Assembly (NCBI GenBank): GCA_025928185.1
Contig: JAICKA010000013.1
Coordinates: 1 to 51,031 of the forward strand
Length of the DNA: 51,031 nt
Direction of reading: 5' to 3'
DNA from: Gemmatimonadaceae bacterium
GTDB lineage: Bacteria; Gemmatimonadota; Gemmatimonadetes; Gemmatimonadales; Gemmatimonadaceae
Made by a program: the position numbers and the translations under genes
Notes under the pieces: model-generated
What the model was told of the DNA's origin: nothing
The model's database searches: none
The model's input: the letters and a program-made list of their open reading frames with translations, nothing else
Part shown: positions 39,858 through 48,424 of the stretch, piece after piece
Layout: each line of letters opens with the position of its first letter
Numbering within the stretch: the first letter of the stretch is position 1

Positions 39858-41666
39858 ATGCCCTCCCGTCGCGACTTCGTGATCACTGCCCCCGTGGCGC
39901 TCGCCAGCGCACTCGCTGCCTGTCGCGGGCAAACGGAGCAGACCGCCGCATCGACCTCGGCCACCCCCGGCGCGCCGCCGGCGTTCAACACCTCGGCGGC
40001 GGTCGGCCCGGCGGTGTCGGGCAACACGTTCGATGAAGCCGGAAAGCTGATGCAGATCAGCAACACGGCGGGCGATCGCGACATCATGGCGTCGAACTGG
40101 CGCACGTCGATGGCGCCGCTGCTCGAGCGTCGCACGGGCCCGCGCAAGATCGCGCTCGAGCCGACGCTCGCGCCGGCCACGACGTGGAACCCGGTGCTGC
40201 CCGGCACCACTGCCGGCCCGACGCGCGACCGGTTCGTTCCGTCGAAAGTCGATCCCGGTCCGCTGCCGGCGAGCGACGTCGACATCGCGTTCGCGCCGGT
40301 CACGCAGCTCGCGCGCTGGATCGAGACGCGGAAGCTGACGTCGGAGCGGCTGACGAACATCTATCTCGCGCGACTGAAGCGGTACGATCCGCAACTTCGC
40401 TGCGTGATCACGCTCACCCCGGACGTCGCGCTGCGCCAGGCGAAGCAGGCCGACGCCGAGATCGCGGCGGGCAAGTATCGGGGCCCGTTGCACGGCATTC
40501 CGTACGGTGTGAAAGACCTGCTCGACACCGCGGGCATTCGCACGACCTACGGTGCCGAACCGTTCGAGAAGCGCGTGCCGTCGGCGGACAGCGCGGTTGT
40601 CGCGCGGCTCACGAATGCCGGCGCCGTGCTCGTCGCGAAGCTCAGCATGGGCGCGCTCGCGCTCAACGACATCTGGTTCGGCGGCCAGACGATGAATCCG
40701 TGGCTGCTCGAGGAAGGTGCGTCGGGATCGAGTGCAGGTCCGGGCGCGTCGACGGCGGCGGGGCTGGTGGCCTTTTCGATCGGCAGCGAGACGGGCGGCA
40801 GCATCGTCAGCCCGAGCATGCGGTGCGGCGTCACGGGATTGCGCCCGACGTATGGCCGCGTGCCGCGCACCGGCGCGATGACGCTGTGCTGGTCGCTCGA
40901 CAAGCTCGGACCGATGACGCGAGGCGTGGAAGACACGATGCTCGTGCTGCACGCGATCGGCGGCCCGGACGCGGGCGACGTCGCCAGCGTGCCGGCGCAT
41001 CTCGACTACGACGCGAGCGCGCCGGTGACGGGGCTGCGCGTCGGCTACGTGCCGGACTGGATGAACAACGCGCCGGCGACCGACGTCGATCGCGCGACGC
41101 TCGACTCGGTCTCGAAGCTCGGCATGGTGCCGACCCCGATCACGCTGCCGGACTGGCCATACGACTCCTTGAATCTGATGCTCTTCGCTGAAGCCGCGGC
41201 GGCATTCGAGGAGCTGACGCTGAGTGGCCAGGACAAGACGCTCAAGGTGCAGGTGCCCGATGCGTGGCCGAACCTGTTCCGCGAATCACGCTTTCTGTCA
41301 GCCGTCGACTTCGTGCAAGCCGACCGCCTCCGGCGCAAGGTGGCGAACGAGATGACACGAGTATTCTCGAACGTGGACCTGCTGCTGGTGCCGTCGCTGC
41401 GCGACGAGATGCTGGTGATCTCGAACAACACCGGCCATCCGTCGCTGACGCTGCGTACGGGATTCGTAAACGTGTCGCAGGCGCGGAGCGACTGGGCCCC
41501 GGACCCCGCGCACCCGCTGCCACGCTTCAACCCGCCGCGCCGAGTGCCGCATGGGGTGACGCTGATCGGACGCCTGTTCGACGAAGGCACGATCGTGCGC
41601 GCCGGCATGGCACTGGAGCGCGCGGCCGGCGTGGCGCACGAGCGGCCGCCGAAGTTCAATGCGTGA
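39858..41666 (+). CDS. Amidase signature family enzyme, Tat-exported lipoprotein
   Basis: The 602-residue protein begins SRRDFVITAPVALASALAAC: a twin-arginine signal ending in a lipobox Cys, followed by a Thr/Ala-rich linker. The AS domain has Lys219 in PYGVKDLLD, the cis-Ser region EGASGSSAGPG and the nucleophile Ser315 in GSETGGSIVSP, the full Ser-Ser-Lys triad. It should hydrolyse amides such as peptide amides or acyl-amides outside the cytoplasm. It is paralogous to the amidase at 48425-50248. The stop overlaps the remnant GxxExxY gene on the opposite strand. Confidence 0.92.
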   Translation: MPSRRDFVITAPVALASALAACRGQTEQTAASTSATPGAPPAFNTSAAVGPAVSGNTFDEAGKLMQISNTAGDRDIMASNWRTSMAPLLERRTGPRKIALEPTLAPATTWNPVLPGTTAGPTRDRFVPSKVDPGPLPASDVDIAFAPVTQLARWIETRKLTSERLTNIYLARLKRYDPQLRCVITLTPDVALRQAKQADAEIAAGKYRGPLHGIPYGVKDLLDTAGIRTTYGAEPFEKRVPSADSAVVARLTNAGAVLVAKLSMGALALNDIWFGGQTMNPWLLEEGASGSSAGPGASTAAGLVAFSIGSETGGSIVSPSMRCGVTGLRPTYGRVPRTGAMTLCWSLDKLGPMTRGVEDTMLVLHAIGGPDAGDVASVPAHLDYDASAPVTGLRVGYVPDWMNNAPATDVDRATLDSVSKLGMVPTPITLPDWPYDSLNLMLFAEAAAAFEELTLSGQDKTLKVQVPDAWPNLFRESRFLSAVDFVQADRLRRKVANEMTRVFSNVDLLLVPSLRDEMLVISNNTGHPSLTLRTGFVNVSQARSDWAPDPAHPLPRFNPPRRVPHGVTLIGRLFDEGTIVRAGMALERAAGVAHERPPKFNA

Positions 41667-41820
41667 GCGATCGCGAGGAGTTGATGAATCGGTAGAACTT
41701 CGGCTGAGGACCGAAATGCAAGAGCAAGCCGGCCTCGAAGGACATTGCGCGGAGATAGTTGACGATCTGCCGCTGTGAAATCGGCGGTAGTCGCTCGGTG
41801 GCCTTGATCTCCACGATCAC
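41656..41820 (-). pseudogene. C-terminal remnant of a GxxExxY-family protein
   Basis: The minus strand from 41820 encodes about 55 residues: VIVEIKATERLPPIS, QRQIVNYLRAMSFEAGLLL and HFGPQPKFYRFINS. This is the EIK core and C-terminal part of GxxExxY proteins, which belong to the PD-(D/E)XK nuclease superfamily and are normally about 120-130 residues. The N-terminal half with the GxxExxY motif is missing. The reading frame is cut upstream by a TGA inside the GCGAAT repeat, and the end overlaps the amidase stop. I call it broken by truncation; nuclease activity is unlikely. Confidence 0.7.
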
Positions 41821-41913
41821 GCGAATGCACGCGAATCAACGCGAATGCCACACCCGGAATACATGTCTGCAGTGGCGACTATGAGATTGGCGCGCATTCG
41901 CGGCATTCGCGTT
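41821..41913. repeat. GCGAAT-unit palindrome next to the GxxExxY remnant
   Basis: Direct units GCGAATGCAC, GCGAATCAAC and GCGAATGCCA (41821-41850) face the reverse units GCATTCG and GGCATTCGCGTT (to 41913). AACGCGAATGCC (41838-41849) and 41902-41913 are perfect 12-base complements. It begins exactly where the remnant gene loses homology. Confidence 0.85.
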
Positions 41914-41986
41914 TCAATTTGTTTGAGTTTTGTCAGGTATGCCGATTCCTGTGACCCAAAGTGCCAATCGGTGAGTAGAACTGGTG

Positions 41987-43384
41987 ATGGCCACCAGTCG
42001 ACCGCCGATTCGTCGCATATCGCCCGCTGATTCGATTCGCGTTCTGCGTGTCCTCGCGTTGTGCGCTGGTCTCGGCGCCTGCGGGGGCGACCACGCAATC
42101 ACGCGACCGTCCGGCGTGATCGCCGTCGCGGCGGGCGATGCGCAGCTCGGCGTCGCGGGCGAGCGGCTGGCGGCGCCGATCGTCGTCGAAGTCGACGACG
42201 ACAATGGAGCGCCCGTCGCGGGCGTACCGGTCACGTGGAAAGCGGAAGATGGCGGCACGTTCGATCCGGCGACGAGCTTCACCGATGAAACCGGCCGCGC
42301 ACAGGCCATGTGGACGCTGGGCGACGATCTGCATCCGCACACCGCCGTCGCGTCCGCGAGCGGTTTTGCCGAAGCACGATTCGCCGCGCTCACGGCTACG
42401 AACGGCACGCTGCCGCTCGGCGTGATCGTGCCACTTACGCTCGATACGTATGAAGGGTCGGGACAGACCGTGCATCCCGACTACGTCGCCACGCCCGCGA
42501 GCTGGCCCGCGTCGCGCCGATACCTGTTCATCACACCGTACCCGAACGGCAACGCGGGCTTCGAGAATCCGTCGGAGTTCGAGAGCGCCGATCCGCTGCA
42601 CTGGACTGTGCCGGAAGGCGTCGTCAATCCGATCGCCTCACCGCACGACGGCTATCTGTCGGATCCCGATGCACTGTACGTCCCCGATCGCAACGAGGTC
42701 TGGCTGTATTTCCGCGAGGTGACGAGCGAGAACGTCATTCGCCTCACGACCTCGAGCGACGGCGACCACTGGAGTCCGTCAATCGTGGTCGCGCACGCGC
42801 CGAATCACCAGATCATCTCGCCCGCGGTCGTCCGTCGCAGCGCGACCGATTGGCTGATGTGGTCCGTGAATGGCAACATCGGTTGCGGCGGCGCGAACGC
42901 GACCGTCGAGCTGCGGCGCTCAACGAACGGCGTCGACTGGTCCGCGCCGGAGCCGGTCGACCTCACGCAGCCCGGGGTGTGGCCCTGGCACATCGATGTC
43001 GAGTGGATTCCGAGCCGCAACCAGTTCTGGGCGGTGTACAATGTGAAAACCGCCGGGTCGTGTACGACCGGCGCCCTGTTTCTGGCGACGAGCGCGGACG
43101 GCGTGCACTGGACGACGTATCCGTCGCCCGTGCTCGCGCGCGGCGCCGCACCGGAGCTGCGCGACGTGGTCTACCGCTCGACGTTCGCCTACGATCCAGA
43201 GTCGGACGAGATCACCTTCTGGTATTCGGGAGCCAAGTACACGCTCGGCGAATACGTCTGGCGCTCCGCGGTCGAGCGGCGCAGCCGCAGCGAAGTGTTC
43301 GCGACGATCGCCGCGGTCAGCAACGCGGCGCCGACCGGAGCGGGCGCGCCACCCGACCTTCCGCCGCTGACGAATTTTCCCTGA
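41987..43384 (+). CDS. Lipoprotein with Big-1 domain and beta-propeller, glycosidase-like
   Basis: The 465-residue protein has a lipobox (LCAGLGAC). An Ig-like Big-1 domain follows (VEVDDDNGAPVAGVPVTW, GTFDPATSFTDETGRAQAMW), then a five-bladed propeller with DPDALYVPDRNEVWLYFREV, STNGVDWSAPEPV and YDPESDEITFWYSGA. The propeller resembles GH43/GH32/sialidase-like folds, but I see no safe catalytic acid assignment. It may bind or act on surface glycans. ATG 41987 is used; GTG 41984 immediately before it is possible. Confidence 0.78.
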   Translation: MATSRPPIRRISPADSIRVLRVLALCAGLGACGGDHAITRPSGVIAVAAGDAQLGVAGERLAAPIVVEVDDDNGAPVAGVPVTWKAEDGGTFDPATSFTDETGRAQAMWTLGDDLHPHTAVASASGFAEARFAALTATNGTLPLGVIVPLTLDTYEGSGQTVHPDYVATPASWPASRRYLFITPYPNGNAGFENPSEFESADPLHWTVPEGVVNPIASPHDGYLSDPDALYVPDRNEVWLYFREVTSENVIRLTTSSDGDHWSPSIVVAHAPNHQIISPAVVRRSATDWLMWSVNGNIGCGGANATVELRRSTNGVDWSAPEPVDLTQPGVWPWHIDVEWIPSRNQFWAVYNVKTAGSCTTGALFLATSADGVHWTTYPSPVLARGAAPELRDVVYRSTFAYDPESDEITFWYSGAKYTLGEYVWRSAVERRSRSEVFATIAAVSNAAPTGAGAPPDLPPLTNFP

Positions 43385-43499
43385 GCGAGCGCCAGGCGAC
43401 GTTTGGGATGGTCCGGAAGCGCGACGGCACCTGACCCGTTGCGCGCGCTACGGCGCGTCAACAAGTTGCGCTCGTCCCCACCCCGGCCCCCTTCCGCTC

Positions 43500-44939
43500 A
43501 TGCGCTCGTTCCGCATCGCCGCTCTGATCGCTGTTGCCGTCGCCGCCCCGCTCACGGCGCAAGCTCCGCAGTCGTTGACGCCGCATCAGCGGCTCGCGCG
43601 CGAGATCTACAATCAGCTTATCTCGATCAACACGGCCGACACCGTCGGCTCGGTGACGCGGGCCGTGGATGCCATGGCGGCACGTTTCCGCGCCGCGGGC
43701 TTTCCGGACTCCGATGTGAAAATCCTCACGCCGCCCGGCAAGCCGACCAAGGCGAATCTCATCGTGCGCTATCACGGTACTGGCGGCGCGAACGGGCCGA
43801 AGCCGCTGCTGCTGCTCGCGCATCTCGACGTCGTCGCCGCCAAACGCGCCGACTGGCCGCGCGATCCGTTCACACTCGTCGAGCAGAACGGTTTCTTCTA
43901 CGGCCGCGGCACGAGCGACGACAAGGCCATGGCGTCGATCTTCACGGCCAACCTGCTCGGCTACAAGCAGGAGGGATGGAGGCCGTCGCGCGACATCATC
44001 CTGGCGCTCACCGCCGACGAGGAGAGCGGCGACTCGAACGGGCCGGAGTGGATCGTGCGCGATCGTCGCGATCTCATCGACGCTGCATTCGCCATCAACG
44101 AGGGTGGTGGCGGCACGCTCGGCGGCTCGGGCATGAAGGTGCATCCGCTGTTCAACTCGATCCAGGCAGCCGAGAAGGTCTACGTCGACTTCACGCTCAC
44201 GGCGACCAACCCGGGCGGCCACTCCAGCGTGCCGCGTCCCGATAACGCGATCTACGAGCTGGCCGACGCGTTGCATCGGATCAGCGCGTTCAAATTTCCA
44301 GTCGCGCTGAATCCGACGACCCGCGGCTTCTTCGAGCAGTCGGCCAGGGTGGAGACGCCGGAGATCGCCGCCGCGATGCGTGCCGTGGTCGCCAATCCGA
44401 ACGACGCGGCCGCGGCGGCGACACTGTCGAAGCGACCGGAGTTCAACGCGCTGCTGCGGACCACGTGCGTCGCGACACGCCTCATCGGCGGACACGCGTA
44501 CAATGCGCTGCCGCAGAGCGCTTCGGCGAACATCAACTGCCGCATCCTGCCCACGTCGAGTCTCGACGAGGTGCGCTCGACGCTGCTGCGCGTCATCGCG
44601 GACACCGCGATGAAGCTCACCTACACTCAGGCGGACCGTCCGCGCTTTCCCGCGTCGGCGCCGTCCATTGACCCGACGCTGCTCTCCGCCGTGACCGACG
44701 TGACGCACGAGCTGTTCGGCAACATCCCGGTGATTCCAGTCATGTCCACCGGCGCGACGGACAGCCACTGGCTCCGCGAAGCCGGCATTCCATCGTACGG
44801 CGTGAGTGGAATCTTTTCGCTTCCGGGCGAGACCAACGCCCACGGCCGCGACGAAAAGCTGCGCGTCAAATCGTATTACGACGGTTTAGAGTTTCTGGAT
44901 CACCTGGTGAGGCGACTGGCTGGACCGGTGCAGCCGTAG
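43500..44939 (+). CDS. M20 family metallopeptidase, secreted
   Basis: The 479-residue protein has a signal peptide (IAALIAVAVAAPLTAQ) and the di-zinc ligands in LLAHLDVV (His, Asp), GRGTSDDKAM (Asp), TADEESGD (Glu pair) and NAHGRDEK (His). A central dimerisation domain contains GGHSSVPRPDNAI. It is a carboxypeptidase- or aminoacylase-type enzyme, and differs enough from the M20 gene at 26404-27753 to be a distant paralogue. The ATG at 43500 follows a pyrimidine-rich leader. Downstream lies the repeat-rich region. Confidence 0.9.
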   Translation: MRSFRIAALIAVAVAAPLTAQAPQSLTPHQRLAREIYNQLISINTADTVGSVTRAVDAMAARFRAAGFPDSDVKILTPPGKPTKANLIVRYHGTGGANGPKPLLLLAHLDVVAAKRADWPRDPFTLVEQNGFFYGRGTSDDKAMASIFTANLLGYKQEGWRPSRDIILALTADEESGDSNGPEWIVRDRRDLIDAAFAINEGGGGTLGGSGMKVHPLFNSIQAAEKVYVDFTLTATNPGGHSSVPRPDNAIYELADALHRISAFKFPVALNPTTRGFFEQSARVETPEIAAAMRAVVANPNDAAAAATLSKRPEFNALLRTTCVATRLIGGHAYNALPQSASANINCRILPTSSLDEVRSTLLRVIADTAMKLTYTQADRPRFPASAPSIDPTLLSAVTDVTHELFGNIPVIPVMSTGATDSHWLREAGIPSYGVSGIFSLPGETNAHGRDEKLRVKSYYDGLEFLDHLVRRLAGPVQP

Positions 44940-44954
44940 GGGGTTCTTCGTACC

Positions 44955-45130
44955 GTGATCCGTAGTCCGTCCGTTGGGGCCGTCGCGCGGGACCAGTACG
45001 GCGCGCCGAATCGGGTTGGACTCACTTGGGGACGCGGATCTTGCGGAAACTGGCGAACGAGGCGTGAATCGGGTCTGCGTGGCGCAACGAGCTCCGCGCG
45101 CCAAGTCAAACAACGACAAAAGACTTTGTG
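44955..45130 (+). repeat. Dispersed element, half copy C2
   Basis: The plus strand here matches the 5' half of the element: CGGGTTGGACT, then 37 bases (45028-45064) identical at 36 positions to the reverse complement of 45555-45591. A stem TGGCGC/GCGCCA (45080-45085/45098-45103) follows. It trails the M20 gene and faces copy C3. No gene is seen in 44940-45672. Confidence 0.8.
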
Positions 45131-45268
45131 GGGGTGGCGTCCCGGTCAACTCCCCAATCCGATAATCCGCGAACTCCGCAGCCCCGTTGGACTCTTTCTG
45201 GCGCGAAAGACTCTCGCGCCACCCGGTCGCGCGGCTCCGGCTACGTCTCAGGGAGAGGAACGGGGTCG

Positions 45269-45400
45269 CGGAGAACGGCGGAGCACTGCGGACAGGCGCG
45301 GAGCGGCGTTGCTGGCGGTGTTGATGAATGACGAACAACGATTTCGCCGTTCTCCGCCGTTCTCCGCCGTTCTCCGCCGTTCTCCGCCGTTCTCCGCAAC
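45269..45400. repeat. 10-bp-unit palindrome inside C3
   Basis: Five units of TCTCCGCCGT (45351-45400, the last ending CAAC) face reverse units GCGGAGAACG and GCGGAGCACT (45269-45288). The loop carries ATCAACACC and CCAGCAACGCC on the minus strand, matching C1. Confidence 0.9.
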
Positions 45401-45487
45401 TTCGCGACACTTTCCTACGCAATGATGCCGACCCAGCCCCAACAGGTGTGAAACACAGATGCCACGGTGGGGACGGATCGAACGAAC

Positions 45488-45510
45488 AAAAAAAGCCAAA
45501 TGCTTTTGGC
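45488..45510 (-). terminator. Intrinsic terminator in C3
   Basis: The minus strand reads GCCAAA-AGCA-TTTGGC followed by seven T. The stem is perfect. It lies 163 bases after the ADOP permease stop and would end that transcript, or an RNA from the element itself. C1 has a degenerate form (T6 at 27962-27967). Confidence 0.78.
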
Positions 45511-45672
45511 CTGTGGCGCGAGAGAGACTCGGCGCGCCAGTAACAGCCAATCCGCGCCTCGTCCGCCAGTTTCCGCAAGATCCGCGTCCCCAACTCAGTC
45601 CAACCGTATTCGGCGCGACAGTCTCACCCCGCGCGACGATCACGACCGGCTACTGGCGACGGACTACGGACC

Positions 45673-48168
45673 CTATTCCGTTCGCAACGCCACCTGCGGG
45701 TCGACCTTCGCCGCGCGCCGCGCCGGGAGCCAGCTCGCCGCGATCGTCACGAGCAGCAACGTCACCGTCACGAGTCCGAAGACCAGCGGGTCCTTCGCTG
45801 ATTCCTGGAACAACAGCGGCTTCACCCAGTGCGCTGCGCCGATGGCGATCGCGGCGCCGATGACCAACCCGAGGACGCCGAGCTTCATCCCGTCTGTCAC
45901 GACGAGGCGCACGACGTCGCCCACTTGCGCGCCGAGCGCAATGCGAACGCCCATCTCGTGGGTGCGCTGCGTGACGTTGTAGGCGATGACGCTGTAGAGA
46001 CCAACGGCGGCGAGAACCAGAGCGAGTCCGCCGAAGGCGACGAACATCCGGGCGCCCACGGTCCAGGATTGCATCTGGTCGCCGATGATTTCGCTCAGCG
46101 GCGTCGTCGTGATGTACGACGCGCCCGGCATCTCGTGCTGCAAACGACGGCGCACCGACTCCGCAAAGCTCGTCGCCGTGCCCGCGGTGCGGACGGCGAG
46201 GCCGGCGCTGCCCGTCATCTGCATCGACGGCACGTAGTACGTGTAGACGCCGGAGTCGCTCGCGAGGCTCTGCATGTGAATGTTCTCAGTCACGCCGACG
46301 ACGGTGGTGCACGGCACAGTGTCCGCATTGAGGCGAATGCACTGGCCGATCGGGTCGCGCCCGGGCCAGAGTGTCTTCGCCATGCCTTCGCTCACAACGG
46401 TCACCTTCGGCGCGAGCTTCGTATCCTGATTCGTGAACGCTCGGCCGCGAACCACGCGTGTCCCGTAGGTCGCGAAATAGTCGGGACTCACGGCGTTGAG
46501 GTAGAAGTCGCCCAGCTTTCCGACGGTGTCGATTCCCTGAACGAAGAGGCTGGTGCTCCAGAAGCTCCAGAAAGGCGTCGAGCGCGAGAGCGCGGCGTGT
46601 GTCACGCCCGGGGTCGCCTGGGCCGCGGCGAGCAGCCGATCCTGAAGCTGCTGCGTCTGCGTAGTGTCGAGCGTCTCGCCCCGCATGTTGAGATTTACGA
46701 GAAGTACGTGCTCCGGATCGTAGCCGAGACGGACCGAGCGCACGTTGGTGAGACTGCGCACGAACAATCCCGCGCCGACGAGCAGCACCACTGACAGCGC
46801 GCCTTGAATTACGAGCAGCGCGGCGCGCAAATGCGAGCGGTCGTGCGTGCCTTCACGCACGCCTGCCTTGAGGTCGTCGACCATGCTGCGGCCGGCACGC
46901 AGCGTCTGGAACATCGGCGCGAGCCCGGTGAGCGCGCCGACGACGAGCGCGGCCGCCGCCGTGAACAGCAGGGTGCGATTGTCGGTGAGCGTCGCCGTGG
47001 GCGCATCCTTCGCCATCAGCACCGCGCGGAGTGCCGCGCCGCCCCACTGCGCAACGAGCAGGCCGGCGACACCACCGGCGATCGCCAGCACCACACTCTC
47101 GGTGAGCAGCTGTCGCATCAGGCGTGCGCGGCTTACGCCCAGCGCGAGCCGTACCGCGATCTCACGGCGGCGGCGCAGTGCCCGCGCGAGCAGGAGATTG
47201 GCGACGTTCGCGCACGCGATGAGCAGCACGAGAATCGCGACGCCGCCGACCCACGTCGCGATCTTGGCGACGCTCGACTCGTTCGGCCCGCGCTCCGACA
47301 GGATCGAGCCGGCGATCGCGTGCGGTTTGACGAGCGCGATCGGTGTGGCCTTCGGTCGGCCGGCGGTCTGCAGCAGATAGTCGTGCCGCATGACGTTGCT
47401 CAGATCCGCGTTCGCCTGCGCGATCGTGACGCCTGGTTTGCGCCGGCCGATGAACGACATCCATCCCCAGCTGTACGTGTTCCACCAGGACTCGCCCTTC
47501 TTCAGCCAGCTGAACGTGCGCGCCTGCACGGAGCCGTAGCTCGTGATCGGAATGAATACCGCCGGCGGCTGGTCGGGCCACAGTCCGACGAATCCCGCCG
47601 GGGCAACGCCGATCACCGTGTACAGCTCCGGCCCGATCTGCAGCTTGCTTCCGAGCGCGTCCTTTCGCTCGCCGAACTGCGTGCTCCAGTATGCGTGGCT
47701 CAGCACGACGACCGGTTGGCCGCTCGGAATCGAATCTTCCGCCGCGGAGAAGTAGCGGCCGAGCACCGGCGGCGCATCGAAGAATCCGAAGAAGCTCGCG
47801 CTGACGATACCGACGTGCATCTCGTGCGCGGCCTCGCCGACGCCGATAGCGATATCGCGCGTCGTATAGCCGGCAATGCTCGACATCGACTTCGCGTTCG
47901 CGGCAAAATCGCGGTAGCGCGCGAACTGGCCGCCGCTGTTCGCCACTTCCTTGCCGCGAAATGTCTGGTAGATGTAAATGCGATGCGCCGTCGACGGATC
48001 GCGCAGCATCGGAGGGGGCCGGAACAACATCCGGTCGACGATGCCGAACATCGCCGCATTCGCGCCGATTCCCAGCGCGAGCGTGACGATGACGCCGGTT
48101 GTAAACCCGGGCTTGGACCGCAGCGCGCGGAACGTGTACCGAAGATCTTGGCGAAGCGTGTCGAACAT
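45673..48168 (-). CDS. ADOP-type ABC transporter permease (MacB/FtsX-like)
   Basis: The 831-residue protein begins DLRYTFRALRSKPGFTTGVI with TM1 (about 21-42) and a large periplasmic MacB-PCD domain (45-280). A three-helix FtsX block follows (starting WVGGVAILVLLIACANVANL), then a second periplasmic domain and a final FtsX block ending VTIAASWLPARRAAKVDPQV. This duplicated architecture is the acidobacterial-duplicated-orphaned-permease type, found without its own ATPase gene, as here. The substrate is unknown. ATG 48168 has no strong Shine-Dalgarno. A C3 terminator follows the stop. Confidence 0.92.
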   Translation of the reverse strand: MFDTLRQDLRYTFRALRSKPGFTTGVIVTLALGIGANAAMFGIVDRMLFRPPPMLRDPSTAHRIYIYQTFRGKEVANSGGQFARYRDFAANAKSMSSIAGYTTRDIAIGVGEAAHEMHVGIVSASFFGFFDAPPVLGRYFSAAEDSIPSGQPVVVLSHAYWSTQFGERKDALGSKLQIGPELYTVIGVAPAGFVGLWPDQPPAVFIPITSYGSVQARTFSWLKKGESWWNTYSWGWMSFIGRRKPGVTIAQANADLSNVMRHDYLLQTAGRPKATPIALVKPHAIAGSILSERGPNESSVAKIATWVGGVAILVLLIACANVANLLLARALRRRREIAVRLALGVSRARLMRQLLTESVVLAIAGGVAGLLVAQWGGAALRAVLMAKDAPTATLTDNRTLLFTAAAALVVGALTGLAPMFQTLRAGRSMVDDLKAGVREGTHDRSHLRAALLVIQGALSVVLLVGAGLFVRSLTNVRSVRLGYDPEHVLLVNLNMRGETLDTTQTQQLQDRLLAAAQATPGVTHAALSRSTPFWSFWSTSLFVQGIDTVGKLGDFYLNAVSPDYFATYGTRVVRGRAFTNQDTKLAPKVTVVSEGMAKTLWPGRDPIGQCIRLNADTVPCTTVVGVTENIHMQSLASDSGVYTYYVPSMQMTGSAGLAVRTAGTATSFAESVRRRLQHEMPGASYITTTPLSEIIGDQMQSWTVGARMFVAFGGLALVLAAVGLYSVIAYNVTQRTHEMGVRIALGAQVGDVVRLVVTDGMKLGVLGLVIGAAIAIGAAHWVKPLLFQESAKDPLVFGLVTVTLLLVTIAASWLPARRAAKVDPQVALRTE

Positions 48169-48244
48169 TGGTCACCGGGCCGCTGTCGGGAGGGTTCTCC
48201 GTTGGACACTTGTGGGCCGCGGACGGTTCACGTTCCAAATGGGG

Positions 48245-48374
48245 GCCGCAGATGAACGCCGGTACCGACTCGAACAACTGAGCCGCAGATCTCGCAGACA
48301 AACGCAGATACGGCGACACTCCAAGGAATGTTTCTGCCGTTCAATCTGCGTTCATCTGCGCAATCAGCGGCCGC
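48245..48374. repeat. GCAGAT-unit palindrome with a dispersed 31-bp arm
   Basis: GCCGCAGAT occurs at 48245-48253 and 48282-48290, and AACGCAGAT (48301-48309) pairs with ATCTGCGTT (48344-48352). The right arm 48344-48374 recurs at 26341-26371 (29/31). It lies between the amidase stop and the ADOP start, which are both on the minus strand. Confidence 0.8.
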
Positions 48375-48424
48375 AGTTGATCTTGATCTGGCGGTTCAGC
48401 GACCCGCGCTCGCTGATCCGTGGC

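Larger units (their letters stand above)
45235..45655 (-). repeat. Dispersed ~390-bp element, copy C3
   Basis: On the minus strand this matches C1 (27781-28210) colinearly throughout, and C2 over the 5' half. Features in order are GGTTGGACTGA, the conserved 37-base block, stem TGGCGCG/CGCGCCA, a perfect terminator hairpin, GATCCGT, CACCTGTTG, TCGCGAAG, the 10-bp repeat palindrome and CTCTCCCTGAG. A further related hairpin (TGGCGCGA...TCGCGCCA) lies near 45198-45222. It follows the ADOP permease stop in the same sense. Confidence 0.8.

Noticed and set aside
41656-41820. Intact GxxExxY gene
   Set aside because: The N-terminal half is absent and a stop lies upstream in frame, so it is called a remnant.
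44940-45672. Insertion sequence with a transposase
   Set aside because: No frame in the region resembles a transposase, and no target duplication could be seen; it is treated as a repeat element instead.
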